Shown here one piece after another: positions 19,153 to 27,173 of a DNA stretch of 64,000 nucleotides (within the stretch, counting starts at the first letter, position 1; the number at the start of each line of letters is the position of its first letter). A model generated the notes under the pieces. That model had not been told where the DNA came from. It saw only the letters and a program-made list of their open reading frames with translations, and searched no databases. The position numbers were made by a program, and so were the translations under genes. This DNA is from Erysipelothrix sp. HDW6A (GTDB lineage Bacteria > Bacillota_I > Bacilli_A > Erysipelotrichales > Erysipelotrichaceae). Location of the stretch: assembly GCF_011400295.1 (NCBI RefSeq), contig NZ_CP049859.1:558001-622000 (forward strand), given 5' to 3'.

Positions 19153-19524
19153 ATGAACATTGACGACATTGTTCAAGAATACATTGCATTCGCTGAGAAG
19201 CAACGTGGTGCAGAAGTTTACTACCGCGAGAGTTGGGAGTGTTTCTACTTCTCACTGTTAGGGAAGAATTTTGGACTACTTACGCCTGATATAATTACAT
19301 TAAAAGGACTTCCACAAGATAATATTAAGCTCAGGGAGGCACATACTGATGTAGTTGCAGGATATCATATGAATAAGCAACACTGGAATTCAATTAAAGC
19401 AGATACTGAACAACTAAGTATGGATGAAATAAAAGAAATGATTCGTATTTCTTATGAGTTAGTCTATGATAAGTTACCTAAAAAAGATAAAGAAATTATA
19501 GATGAGATGCCGCTAAGAGATTAG
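19153..19524 (+). CDS. MmcQ/YjbR family protein
   Basis: A 123-residue protein with the signature pattern of the YjbR-like fold: LKGLPQDNIKLREAHTDVVAGYHMNKQHWNSI in abridged form shows the VxxGYHMNKxHW block, followed by DEIKEMIRISYELV. These small proteins resemble the DNA-binding domain of phage transposase regulators (CyaY-like fold), but their role is unproven. A GAAAGGAGA ribosome site precedes the ATG, and a TATAAT box at 19111-19116 probably belongs to its promoter. It stands alone between a terminator and the AraC-family gene. Confidence 0.8.
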   Translation: MNIDDIVQEYIAFAEKQRGAEVYYRESWECFYFSLLGKNFGLLTPDIITLKGLPQDNIKLREAHTDVVAGYHMNKQHWNSIKADTEQLSMDEIKEMIRISYELVYDKLPKKDKEIIDEMPLRD

Positions 19525-19610
19525 TTAGTGAATCCGACTTAAGTTTCTTTTTTGTGTCGAGTAAGTACACCAGATACTTGATAAGATTACGAATGAAAGG
19601 GGTGGTATAT

Positions 19611-20471
19611 ATGTTAAGAGAACTCAACCAAGTAGTTCAGCTCATCGAGGATAATGTAAGAGAAGTCATCAATCTGGATGAGTGGTTTGAGAGTAATAAA
19701 GTTGATGCTTATAATTTTAGAATCGTATTCTTTCATTTAACCGGTTTAAGTTTGAATGAATACATTCGTAAGCGTCGTCTCTATCATGCTCATCATGCTT
19801 TACAGAATGGTGCATCTGTTACAGAAGTTGCGTATGCTTTCCAATATCAATCTCTAGACGGCTTTACAAGAGCTTTCAAGAGTGAATACGCCTATTTACC
19901 TTCTGTAGTTCATACACTCAATAAAACCTTGGTAGTGCCTCCTTTTCAGTTCAATATCGAAGTCAAAGGAGGACAGAAAATGGACTATAAAATTGTTGCT
20001 TTACCGAAGTTTAACTTTGTAGGTGTAAGCGCACGTGTACCGATGCAGTTTGAGGGTGTAAACACTGCGATTGTGGAATTAGCTCAAAGTATTACTCAAG
20101 AGCAAGGACAAGAATTGCATCGTGTAAGAAATATGGAGTTGAAAGAGATCCTTAATATCTCATACGAAGCAGACTATGAATTCAAAGAAGAAAAAGGATA
20201 CTTAAGTCATATGATTGGTGTTATGAGTACGATGGAAGACACTAAACCAATACTTTCAATATGTCCTGTTGAAGAATGTCTGTGGGCAGTATTCCCAAAT
20301 GAAGGGAAATTTCCTGAAGTCATGCAAGAAACAAGTGCCAACATATACAGTCAATGGTTAGCAAGTTCAGAGTATGATATTTTACCATATCCAAACTTTT
20401 CGTTTACTAAAATGAAAGAGGATGGAAAAGAAGCTTACTGTGAAATATGGATTCCTGTAAAACACAAATAA
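19611..20471 (+). CDS. AraC-family regulator with GyrI-like effector domain
   Basis: About 286 residues. The N-terminal 100 residues hold two helix-turn-helix motifs of the AraC type: GLSLNEYIRKRRLYHAH, then VTEVAYAFQYQSLDGFTRAF. From residue 120 a GyrI/AraC_E_bind domain begins (DYKIVALPKFNFVGVSARVP) and ends with CEIWIPV. Such proteins (Rob/SoxS-like fusions) often sense small hydrophobic or cationic compounds and control efflux or stress genes. The ATG at 19611 is chosen because a GAAAGGGGTGG site lies just upstream; an earlier in-frame start has none. Target genes are unknown. Confidence 0.85.
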   Translation: MLRELNQVVQLIEDNVREVINLDEWFESNKVDAYNFRIVFFHLTGLSLNEYIRKRRLYHAHHALQNGASVTEVAYAFQYQSLDGFTRAFKSEYAYLPSVVHTLNKTLVVPPFQFNIEVKGGQKMDYKIVALPKFNFVGVSARVPMQFEGVNTAIVELAQSITQEQGQELHRVRNMELKEILNISYEADYEFKEEKGYLSHMIGVMSTMEDTKPILSICPVEECLWAVFPNEGKFPEVMQETSANIYSQWLASSEYDILPYPNFSFTKMKEDGKEAYCEIWIPVKHK

Positions 20472-20479
20472 TAGATCAA

Positions 20480-20510
20480 GAAATGTCTGGAAAGACATTT
20501 CTTTTTTTTG
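20480..20510 (+). terminator. terminator of the AraC-family gene
   Basis: GAAATGTC and GACATTTC form an 8-bp perfect stem, closely followed by eight T. Confidence 0.85.
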
Positions 20511-20574
20511 AAAAAATAATCAAATTTGGACACTTGTCTATGCTGCATGAACAAAAAACGCATGAAAATATGCA

Positions 20575-20602
20575 TTTGAGTATGAGACAAAGACATTATA
20601 AT
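20575..20602 (+). promoter_or_regulatory. candidate promoter upstream of the oligopeptide-binding lipoprotein
   Basis: TTTGAG (20575-20580), a 16-base spacer and a perfect TATAAT (20597-20602). About 150 bases of leader separate it from the start codon; no riboswitch was recognised in it. Confidence 0.45.
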
Positions 20603-20755
20603 TAGAAACTGAATCTCTTATGGTTATCGCTTGCATTAGTAGTTGTCTATGGTATACAATGACACAAGAAAGTTTTTGAGAAAACGATTTACCTTAAACA
20701 ATTTACAACTAAAATGTTTGGCATTCTCAGGCTTTGGTATTGGAGGAAATTATAA

Positions 20756-22678
20756 ATGAAAAAGAAACTTGCAATATTAATTGCTGTTGGATTATTGACA
20801 CTTGCAGGATGTTCAAGTAAAACATCCGGTATCGCTACAGATATTTATCGTGGCGTATTCTCAACAGATATCAATACATTAGATTATACAATTTCAACAC
20901 GAGATACAGATAGTGATCACTTCGCAAACTTTATTGATGGTTTGTCAGAAAATGATAGTAAAGGAAACTTTGTTCCTGCTACTTCATTAGAAGCACCATC
21001 AGTAAGTGATGATGGACTCGAAATTACATATAAGATTCGAAAAGGAGTTCAATGGATTACTTCAGATCAACAAGTATACGATGAACTTAAACCTTCAGAT
21101 TATATTACAGGTATGAAACATGCAGTAGAACAAAAATCAAATGCTCTTTATCTTGTTGCAGATAGTATCCAAGGTCTTGCAGAATATATTAAGAATCCTT
21201 CTTTAGGGTTTGATACAGTAGGTATGGTAGCAGACGATGAAGCCATGACACTTACATATAAACTGCTTCGTCCAGAACCATTCTTTAATACAAAAACAAC
21301 ATACGGTGTAATGTTCCCAATCAACGCTTCATTCCTTGAATCAAAAGGTGATGAATTTGGAACTCCAAAACCAGATAGTATCCTATATAACGGACCATTT
21401 ATCTTAAGTAATAATACAGAAAAATCAAAAATTGAGTACATTCAAAATCCATATTACTGGGATAAAGAAAATGTATTTATTAAAAAGGTAAGCTATGATT
21501 ACTTCGATCAAAAAGATGTTGATTCATTAGTACGTGGTTATGAACAAGGAATGTATACAGCAGCACGTGTATTCCCTAACTCAGCAAGCTATCCTGAAGT
21601 TTCAAAGAAATATGAAGGTAGCATCAATGCATCATTACCTACAGGTTCAACATTTAATATTACATTTAACTTAAATCGTGAATCATACAAACATACACAT
21701 CACACTGACAAGAGTAAAGCAGATGCACATAAAGCACTATTAAATAAGAGCTTTAGACAAGCAATTATGTTTGGTATTGATAAGGGAGCATCCAATGCTC
21801 AAAACGCTGGTAATGATATGAAAGAAAAATCATTACGTAATATGCTAACACCATCAGAGTTTGTACATATTAATGGCAAAACATACGGTGAAGTAGTTCA
21901 AGCTAAACTTGTAGCAATGAATCCTGAACTATACTCAGATGTTAATGTAAATGATGGTGTAGAAGGCGTATATAACCCAGAAAAAGCTAAAAAAGTCTTT
22001 GAGAAAGCAGTTAAAGAACTTGGTGATGTAACGTTACCAATTCAACTTGATTTCCCAGCAGTATCAGAAAGTGATGTTTTATTAAACCAAGCTAAATCAA
22101 TCAAAGCTTCAATTGAAGATTCAATTGGTTCAGAAAACATCCAAATCAATATTGTTTTATTAGGTAAAACAGAATACCAACAATCTTCATTCTTTATTGA
22201 ATCAGGATCGGGCGCAGACTATGATATGTCAAGTGCTTCAGGTTGGAGTGCAGACTTTGTAGACCCATCAGGTTACTTAGATATCTACAATGTTAACAAC
22301 GGTTCAAACTTAAACTACTTAGGTTTAGATGGTGTAAGTACAGAACCAGGAAGTAAAGAATCAAACAAAGAAGCTCTTAAAACTGTAGGCTTCTATGAAT
22401 ATTCAAAACTATTAGAAAAAGCTGATAGTATTATTGATGATCTCGACGCACGTAATGAAGCGTATGCAGATGCAGAAGCATGGTTATTTGACAATGTTAT
22501 TCAAATTCCACTAAAAGCAGGTGGAGGAATGCCATCAGTGTCAAACATTGTACCATTCACTAAACCATCAAGCTATACAGGTCTTGGTAGTTCACGATTC
22601 AAATTTATGAAAATACAAGATACAATCGTATCCCAAGAACAATTCAATAAAGCTTACGACGAATATTTAAAAGGATAA
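20756..22678 (+). CDS. oligopeptide ABC transporter substrate-binding lipoprotein (OppA-like)
   Basis: A 640-residue solute-binding protein of family 5. The lipobox LTLAGC puts the lipidated cysteine at residue 19. The family signature appears as DGLEITYKIRKGVQWITSDQ (about 90-110), and FNITFNLNRESY plus YNPEKAKKVFEKA are typical of OppA proteins of lactic acid bacteria and relatives. It should capture peptides outside the membrane and pass them to an Opp permease. No permease or ATPase genes are adjacent, so it probably serves a transporter encoded elsewhere, as is common for orphan OppA paralogues. GGAGGAAA forms its ribosome site, and a strong terminator follows. Confidence 0.88.
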   Translation: MKKKLAILIAVGLLTLAGCSSKTSGIATDIYRGVFSTDINTLDYTISTRDTDSDHFANFIDGLSENDSKGNFVPATSLEAPSVSDDGLEITYKIRKGVQWITSDQQVYDELKPSDYITGMKHAVEQKSNALYLVADSIQGLAEYIKNPSLGFDTVGMVADDEAMTLTYKLLRPEPFFNTKTTYGVMFPINASFLESKGDEFGTPKPDSILYNGPFILSNNTEKSKIEYIQNPYYWDKENVFIKKVSYDYFDQKDVDSLVRGYEQGMYTAARVFPNSASYPEVSKKYEGSINASLPTGSTFNITFNLNRESYKHTHHTDKSKADAHKALLNKSFRQAIMFGIDKGASNAQNAGNDMKEKSLRNMLTPSEFVHINGKTYGEVVQAKLVAMNPELYSDVNVNDGVEGVYNPEKAKKVFEKAVKELGDVTLPIQLDFPAVSESDVLLNQAKSIKASIEDSIGSENIQINIVLLGKTEYQQSSFFIESGSGADYDMSSASGWSADFVDPSGYLDIYNVNNGSNLNYLGLDGVSTEPGSKESNKEALKTVGFYEYSKLLEKADSIIDDLDARNEAYADAEAWLFDNVIQIPLKAGGGMPSVSNIVPFTKPSSYTGLGSSRFKFMKIQDTIVSQEQFNKAYDEYLKG

Positions 22679-22680
22679 AA

Positions 22681-22722
22681 AAAGTGTGCTAGGTCAACCC
22701 TCAATGACCTAGCACGCTTTTT
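22681..22722. terminator. strong bidirectional terminator
   Basis: GTGCTAGGTCA (22686-22696) and TGACCTAGCAC (22705-22715) form an 11-bp stem extended by A/T pairs. A run of A precedes and a run of T follows, between convergent genes. Confidence 0.9.
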
Positions 22723-22730
22723 ATACTATA

Positions 22731-23117
22731 TTATGATTTCTTGAGTGCACGAAGTTTCTCTTCAGCTGCACACATTCTCTGACCGTAGCTCTCAATTTTA
22801 CCCGCTACGAGATCACTGATTTCTTGTAAAGTTTGGATTTCTTCATCAATTGTCGCTTTATGATCAATAAGTATTTGTTGGCGATCTTGCATTGTACTAT
22901 CACCATTATCAACCATATTTAAGTATTCTTTGAGTGTTGCAAGTTTCATTCCAGCACGTCTCATATGCTGTATAAATATTATTCGTTCAAGATCGTAATC
23001 TGAATAATTTCGAATGCCATCAACTCTACGAACAGGACCTATGAGACCCTCTTTCTCATAGTAACGTAAAGTATCAGCAGTCATGTGAGTCTTCTTACTA
23101 ATCTCGGATATTTTCAT
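22731..23117 (-). CDS. MerR-family transcriptional regulator
   Basis: A 128-residue protein with an N-terminal MerR winged helix (KISEISKKTHMTADTLRYYEKEGLI, shown in part: TADTLRYYEKEGLI; then GIRNYSDYDLERIIFI) and a C-terminal coiled-coil dimer helix (about 75-125). Single cysteine near the C-terminus (MCAAEE) gives no clear metal site; it resembles the YfmP/AdhR group that senses aldehydes or other organic stress. The ATG at 23117 is preceded by GAGGGG; an upstream in-frame ATG is less well placed. Its own promoter region has a 20-base spacer with a dyad, typical for MerR autoregulation. Confidence 0.85.
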   Translation of the reverse strand: MKISEISKKTHMTADTLRYYEKEGLIGPVRRVDGIRNYSDYDLERIIFIQHMRRAGMKLATLKEYLNMVDNGDSTMQDRQQILIDHKATIDEEIQTLQEISDLVAGKIESYGQRMCAAEEKLRALKKS

Positions 23118-23139
23118 CAAACCCCTCATTTCTACACCT

Positions 23140-23171
23140 ATCATACCTTAAAGATATGTCATAATGTTCAA
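23140..23171 (-). promoter_or_regulatory. MerR-type promoter with long spacer and dyad
   Basis: On the minus strand: TTGAAC (plus 23166-23171), a 20-base spacer and TATGAT (plus 23140-23145). The spacer region holds an imperfect dyad, CATACC-TTAAA-GATATG (plus 23142-23158). Long 19-20 base spacers with a central operator are the hallmark of promoters controlled by MerR proteins. Confidence 0.5.
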
Positions 23172-23183
23172 AATCAAGAAAGT

Positions 23184-23198
23184 TGGAACTAATTTCCA
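23184..23198. promoter_or_regulatory. candidate second operator between MerR gene and ncRNA
   Basis: TGGAA and TTCCA flank a 5-base centre, forming a short dyad. It may be a second MerR-family binding site, but the match is short and could be chance. Confidence 0.2.
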
Positions 23199-23299
23199 TA
23201 TATTTGGACATAATAATACTAACACCTAAGAGCAATTATGTGAGATAGTATATCTGTAACGAAAGTTACATCGTTATGGTACAAGAAAACAAGACATAG

Positions 23300-23500
23300 A
23301 ACCTTTGAATTAGAGGAATATAGCTTAGTGGAACTGAAAACTTGAGGGGTCAAGCTAGTGAGAATCCTACGATTTAAGCGTAAACCACGACGTGATATTT
23401 CTCGGTGATAACTACTATGTCAATTTGGGATCTACTCCATACATAGGGATAGCAATATACCCGAGCGAAATACTCTCTAACTAAGATAGAGGGTATTTTG
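23300..23500 (+). ncRNA. probable structured non-coding RNA ending in a terminator
   Basis: About 200 bases without a supported ORF fold into several paired elements. AGGA (23314-23317) and AGCTT (23322-23326) pair with AAGCT (23352-23356) and TCCT (23365-23368). CTTGA-GGGG-TCAAG (23341-23354) is an alternative hairpin. A long-range stem joins ATTTCTCGG (23397-23405) to CCGAGCGAAAT (23461-23471), and CTATGT (23415-23420) pairs with ACATAG (23441-23446). The end, ATACTCTCTA with TAGAGGGTAT then TTTT (23470-23500), is a Rho-independent terminator. It is therefore a free-standing RNA or a terminating leader of the GNAT gene. Length and multi-stem layout remind me of the raiA-motif class, but I cannot confirm this by eye. 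Confidence 0.6.
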
Positions 23501-23536
23501 TTATAATGGATAGGATAGGAAAAGGTGATGGATAGT

Positions 23537-24289
23537 ATGTATACTGTAAATGATCTAAAAAGTTATAGTGATATATTAGAAGAAGGTAAAGAGTATATAA
23601 TTTACAATGATGATGTTATGACACTTCGTTATTACAGTAATTATATATTAGTAAAAGAACCAATTTCTCAAGAAGTATTTCAACATGCACGTTTACTCTA
23701 CTTAGGACAACAACATCGCCATGATGTTCCTTTTGAAGCCTACTTAGTTCAAGACAAGGCAATGACACCAGACCTTCGAGAATGGTTTATGTCACGAGAC
23801 TTCACGATATCGAAAAACCTCGTCATGAAAATAAATTCCAAAGACTATCTCGAACTTATTAATACAAATCTAAAAATTGAAGAAGTTACAGAAGATGATG
23901 TTGAAGCATTCAATGATTTTGCCTGTGATGATGAATTAGCGCGTTTATTTGGTGAGGATTATCGTATTCAGAAACGGGAATTCTATAAAAAGATAATTAC
24001 TTTACCAGAATCAACGCTTCTTAAAGGAACACTGAATGGCGATATCGCAGGATATTGTATAATGAATGACTGTGGAACACACTTTGAAATCGATGAACTC
24101 TATGCAAATCCAGAATATAGAAATATTAGAGTTGCTTCAACTCTCCAGACGTATATCATGAAGCATGCTGATGGTAAAGATGTCATTCTAGCAGCTGATG
24201 ATGACGATACTCCAAAGGTTATGTATGAGAAACAGGGATATACATTAGAATCAACGTTCTATGAAGTAATTGATAATGATAAAAACTAA
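23537..24289 (+). CDS. GNAT family N-acetyltransferase
   Basis: About 250 residues. The C-terminal half has the GNAT core: an acceptor-side strand (KGTLNGDIAGYCIMND), then FEIDELYANPEYRNIRVASTLQTYI, which is the acetyl-CoA-binding V-x-x-x-R/Q-x-x-(G/A) region in degenerate form, and VMYEKQGYTLESTFYEV at the end. The N-terminal half looks like a second, diverged GNAT-like domain. The acceptor is unknown. The ATG at 23537 follows AGGTGAT with 7 bases; alternative starts at 23528 (ATG) or 23525 (GTG) overlap that site. A TATAAT at 23502-23507, directly after the ncRNA terminator, may be the gene's own -10 box. Confidence 0.8.
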   Translation: MYTVNDLKSYSDILEEGKEYIIYNDDVMTLRYYSNYILVKEPISQEVFQHARLLYLGQQHRHDVPFEAYLVQDKAMTPDLREWFMSRDFTISKNLVMKINSKDYLELINTNLKIEEVTEDDVEAFNDFACDDELARLFGEDYRIQKREFYKKIITLPESTLLKGTLNGDIAGYCIMNDCGTHFEIDELYANPEYRNIRVASTLQTYIMKHADGKDVILAADDDDTPKVMYEKQGYTLESTFYEVIDNDKN

Positions 24290-24307
24290 ATATTAGTATG
24301 AAATACG

Positions 24308-24335
24308 GGTGTCCATAATAATGTGGACACCTTTT
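24308..24335 (+). terminator. terminator of the GNAT gene
   Basis: GGTGTCCA and TGGACACC form an 8-bp stem with an 8-base loop, followed by TTTT. Confidence 0.8.
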
Positions 24336-24366
24336 GTTATTCACGAGAAGAAGTATCTGTTTTAAT

Positions 24367-24381
24367 ATGTAAGCGTAATCA
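24367..24381 (+). promoter_or_regulatory. cre site (CcpA) of the fructose-type PTS operon
   Basis: ATGTAAGCGTAATCA matches the cre consensus WTGNAANCGNWNNCW at all 15 positions. It lies only 14 bases upstream of the first start codon of the PTS operon, where a bound CcpA would block transcription. This fits catabolite repression of a secondary sugar system. Confidence 0.7.
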
Positions 24382-24395
24382 TAGGTGAGGTAAAT

Positions 24396-24863
24396 ATGGA
24401 AAAAACAATTAGCTTTAGTTCAGTACTGACTGAGAGACTTATAGAGTTAGATTTGAAGGGTCAATCAAAAATAGAGGTTATTGATGAATTGATTGAACTC
24501 CTATATAATGCTGAGTCGATTAGCGATAAAGACATATTTAAACAAGATGTCTTAACAAGAGAAGAGGAGGGGATGACAGGAATAGGAGATGGTATTGCAA
24601 TACCTCATGGTAAGTCAGATGCAGTGTTGAAAACTTCACTTGCAATAGGTATAAGCAAGCACGATATTGACTGGGATTCAATTGATGCAAAACCAGTTAG
24701 AATAGTAATCATGCTTGCAATAAAAGCTTATGATAAAACTGCTCATATTAAGTTACTTTCAAAAGTTGCTTCGTCATTATGCGAAAGTGATGTAATTGAG
24801 AAACTGATTAATGCAAAGACAGAGAGAGAAATAATTGAAACTTTTGAAAATGGAGAGGAATAA
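24396..24863 (+). CDS. PTS fructose-type EIIA
   Basis: A 155-residue EIIA of the fructose/mannitol family. The phosphorylated histidine is in GIAIPHGKSD at about residue 69, and TREEEGMTGIGDG upstream and AHIKLLSKVASSL downstream are family blocks. It accepts phosphate from HPr and passes it to the EIIB encoded next. It is the first gene of a seven-gene operon, preceded by an AGGTGAGG ribosome site and a cre site. The sugar is unknown; the family covers fructose, mannitol, 2-O-mannosylglycerate and other substrates. Confidence 0.88.
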   Translation: MEKTISFSSVLTERLIELDLKGQSKIEVIDELIELLYNAESISDKDIFKQDVLTREEEGMTGIGDGIAIPHGKSDAVLKTSLAIGISKHDIDWDSIDAKPVRIVIMLAIKAYDKTAHIKLLSKVASSLCESDVIEKLINAKTEREIIETFENGEE

Positions 24864-24868
24864 ATAGT

Positions 24869-25188
24869 ATGAAAATTGTTGGAATTACAGCATGTCCTAC
24901 AGGAATTGCTCACACATATATTACTAGAAAAAAATATTGGAAGCAGCAAAAGAACTAGGACATGAATGTACGATAGAAACGCAAGGAACAATCGGAGTAG
25001 AAAATCAACTTCTGAAAGAGGATATCGAAACCTGTGATGTTGTTATTCTAGCTGTTGATGTAAAGATTTCCGGAGAAGAAAGATTTAGAGGGAAGCCGGT
25101 TGTTAGAGTTCGAACAACTGAAGCATTAAAAAATCCTAAAGGGTTGTTAGAATCCATAGAGAAAAAATTAAAGGAGAAAGCAAAATAA
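24869..25188 (+). pseudogene. PTS fructose-type EIIB, frameshifted in an A7 run
   Basis: The ATG at 24869 opens the typical EIIB-Fru start KIVGITACPTGIAHTY, with the phosphocysteine at residue 9. The frame then runs off after RKKYWKQQKN. The other frame continues perfectly from LEAAKELGHECTIETQG to VRTTEALKNPKGLL. Adding one A to the seven-A run at 24928-24934 gives RKKILEAAKEL and a protein of 106 residues, normal for the family. The tract in zero frame reads A-AAA-AAA, a known type of -1 slippery heptamer, so expression by ribosomal or polymerase slippage is possible. A sequencing error or true mutation is equally possible. The stop overlaps the EIIC start (TAATG). Confidence 0.82.
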
Positions 25189-26279
25189 TGTTTAATTTGA
25201 AAGATCTGAAAAAGCATGTAATGACAGGTATCTCCTATATGGTGCCTGTGGTAGTTGGTGCAGGATTATGTCAAGCACTTGGTTTTATCATTGGCGGACC
25301 TGATGTTGCGAAAAATGTTGGCAGTATTCCATATATGATTTACAAGACAGGAAACCTAGCCATGGGTACGATGATTATTCCAGTTATTGCAGCTGCAATT
25401 GCTTATTCAATCGCAGATAGACCTGGTATTGCTCCAGGACTTGTAGTTGGTTTAGTTAGTTCTGAAGTTAAAGCTGGGTTCTTAGGCGGTATCGTAGGTG
25501 CTTTATTTGTTGGATGGTTAGTAAATATGATGAAGAAACACATTAAACTTCCTCAAACAATGCAAGGGCTCATGCCAATTTTAATTATTCCATTCTTTGC
25601 ATCACTAATTAGTGGGATCATGATGTTTACGGTTCTTGGGATTCCTATTGCTTACATTATGGATGCATTTACAGGATTCTTAACTAGTCTATCATCAGGA
25701 TCGAAATTTATTTATGGATTTGTTATGGCAGCAGGTAGTGCATTTGACTTTGGTGGTCCTATTAACAAAACTGTATCACTATATACTACTGGAATGTTAG
25801 CTGATGGAATACTAGAGCCAAAGGCAGTTCATATGGTTGCATGTATGATTCCACCAATGGGTGTATTAGTTGCTTGGGGATTATCTGCACTATTTAAAAA
25901 AAGAATTTGGACAAATGCAGAGAAAGAAAACCTTAAAGCATGTTTCCCAATGGGTGTATGTATGATTACTGAATGTGTTATTCCTCTTGCGATGAATGAC
26001 TTATGGAGAATTGTTTTATCGTCAGTTGCAGGTGGATCAGTAGCTGGTGGACTTGTAATGATGTGGGGAGTACAATCGCCAGTCGCACACGGTGGTTGGT
26101 TTGTCATTCCGACTTTTACACATCCAGAAAAATTTGTAATCGCGTTAATTATCGGAAGTATTATTATGGGTGTTGTGTTATTCGTAACAAAGAAACGACT
26201 TACTGAAGACCAAGCAAGTATTGGTTTTAGTACAGAAGAAGATAGCTCATTTGATACAGAGTTTAGCATTGAATTCTAG
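25188..26279 (+). CDS. PTS fructose-type EIIC
   Basis: A 363-residue membrane permease with about ten helices. The start KDLKKHVMTGISYMVPVVVG and the later QGLMPILIIPF, AAGSAFDFGGPINK and GVQSPVAHGGWF segments are all EIIC-Fru signatures, including the GGPxNK and AHGG substrate loop motifs. It is a free-standing EIIC rather than the FruA fusion of EIIA-B-C, which is usual for the 2-O-alpha-mannosylglycerate/fructose-like branch. It overlaps the EIIB stop by one base and is followed by the aldolase gene 18 bases later. Confidence 0.9.
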   Translation: MFNLKDLKKHVMTGISYMVPVVVGAGLCQALGFIIGGPDVAKNVGSIPYMIYKTGNLAMGTMIIPVIAAAIAYSIADRPGIAPGLVVGLVSSEVKAGFLGGIVGALFVGWLVNMMKKHIKLPQTMQGLMPILIIPFFASLISGIMMFTVLGIPIAYIMDAFTGFLTSLSSGSKFIYGFVMAAGSAFDFGGPINKTVSLYTTGMLADGILEPKAVHMVACMIPPMGVLVAWGLSALFKKRIWTNAEKENLKACFPMGVCMITECVIPLAMNDLWRIVLSSVAGGSVAGGLVMMWGVQSPVAHGGWFVIPTFTHPEKFVIALIIGSIIMGVVLFVTKKRLTEDQASIGFSTEEDSSFDTEFSIEF

Positions 26280-26297
26280 AAAGATTAGGGACTAAGA

Positions 26298-27160
26298 ATG
26301 TTATTAAATATGAGAGATTTATTAAAAGTTGCAAAAGAAAATCACTTCACAATAGGAGCATTTAATGTGACGGAGGTTTCAAATTTCAACTGCGTATTTG
26401 AAGTAGCAGAAGAGCTACAATCACCTACGATTATCGCGGTAGCAGTTAATGAGTTGGATTTTTGCGAAAAAGAATATTATAGCTATATTAGAGAAAAGTT
26501 AATGAACAGTCGTGTACCGTATTGTCTACATCTCGATCATGGTGATTCAATGAAGTCATGTCTCCGAGCAATACAATCAGGATTTACATCTGTAATGATT
26601 GATGGTTCACATCTACCATTTGAAGAAAATATTGCAATTACTAAGCAAGTTGTAGACATAGCGCACTTACTCAATGTTTCAGTAGAGGGAGAGTTAGGAA
26701 CAATTGGAGACTTAGGCAATAGTGACGAAGGTGGGGCAGAAAAAATAATATTTACACAACCAGCTGAAGCAAAAGAATTTATCGACCGAACTGGTGTAGA
26801 TACCTTAGCAATTGCTATTGGAACATCTCATGGACTATATCCTGAGGGGTTCAAACCTGAACTTCAATTAGATTTATTAGCAAAAATTGTTGAAAAAGTT
26901 GACTTGCCCTGGTCCTCCACGGAGGATCAGGGCAAGATGATAATCAGATTAGAGAAGCTTCGAAATTAGGCATTCAAAAAATAAATGTTGCTAGTGAATA
27001 CAAAGCAGCAATTTCGTTCGAACTTGCTCGAATTATTAATGAAGAACAAGATTTTAAGTTTTCAAGAACATTGCCAAAAGCTATACTAGCAGGTAAAGAA
27101 GTAGTTAGACACAAAATGAAGGTATTCGGATCCGATAATAAATCACATCTGTATTACTAA
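26298..27160 (+). pseudogene. class II (zinc) ketose-bisphosphate aldolase, frameshifted
   Basis: The first 220 residues match class II aldolases: TIGAFNVT near the start, the zinc ligands in HLDHGDS, then VMIDGSHLPFEENI, VEGELGTIGD and IGTSHGLYP. The frame then breaks at the CCC run 26907-26909. One added base gives LPLVLHGGSGQDDNQIREA followed by KINVASEYKAA in the next frame up to 27160, that is, the normal phosphate-binding C-terminus of a 287-residue enzyme. Family members cleave fructose-1,6-bisphosphate or tagatose/sorbose-like phosphates. Without the second part the enzyme would lack catalytic and phosphate-binding residues. The pathway role is cleavage of the sugar phosphate made by the PTS. 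Confidence 0.82.
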
Positions 27161-27173
27161 TGAGGAGGCATGT

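Noticed and set aside
23300-23500. 6S RNA or tRNA-like element
   Set aside because: The 5' and 3' ends do not pair along the length as in 6S RNA, and no cloverleaf or CCA end is visible.
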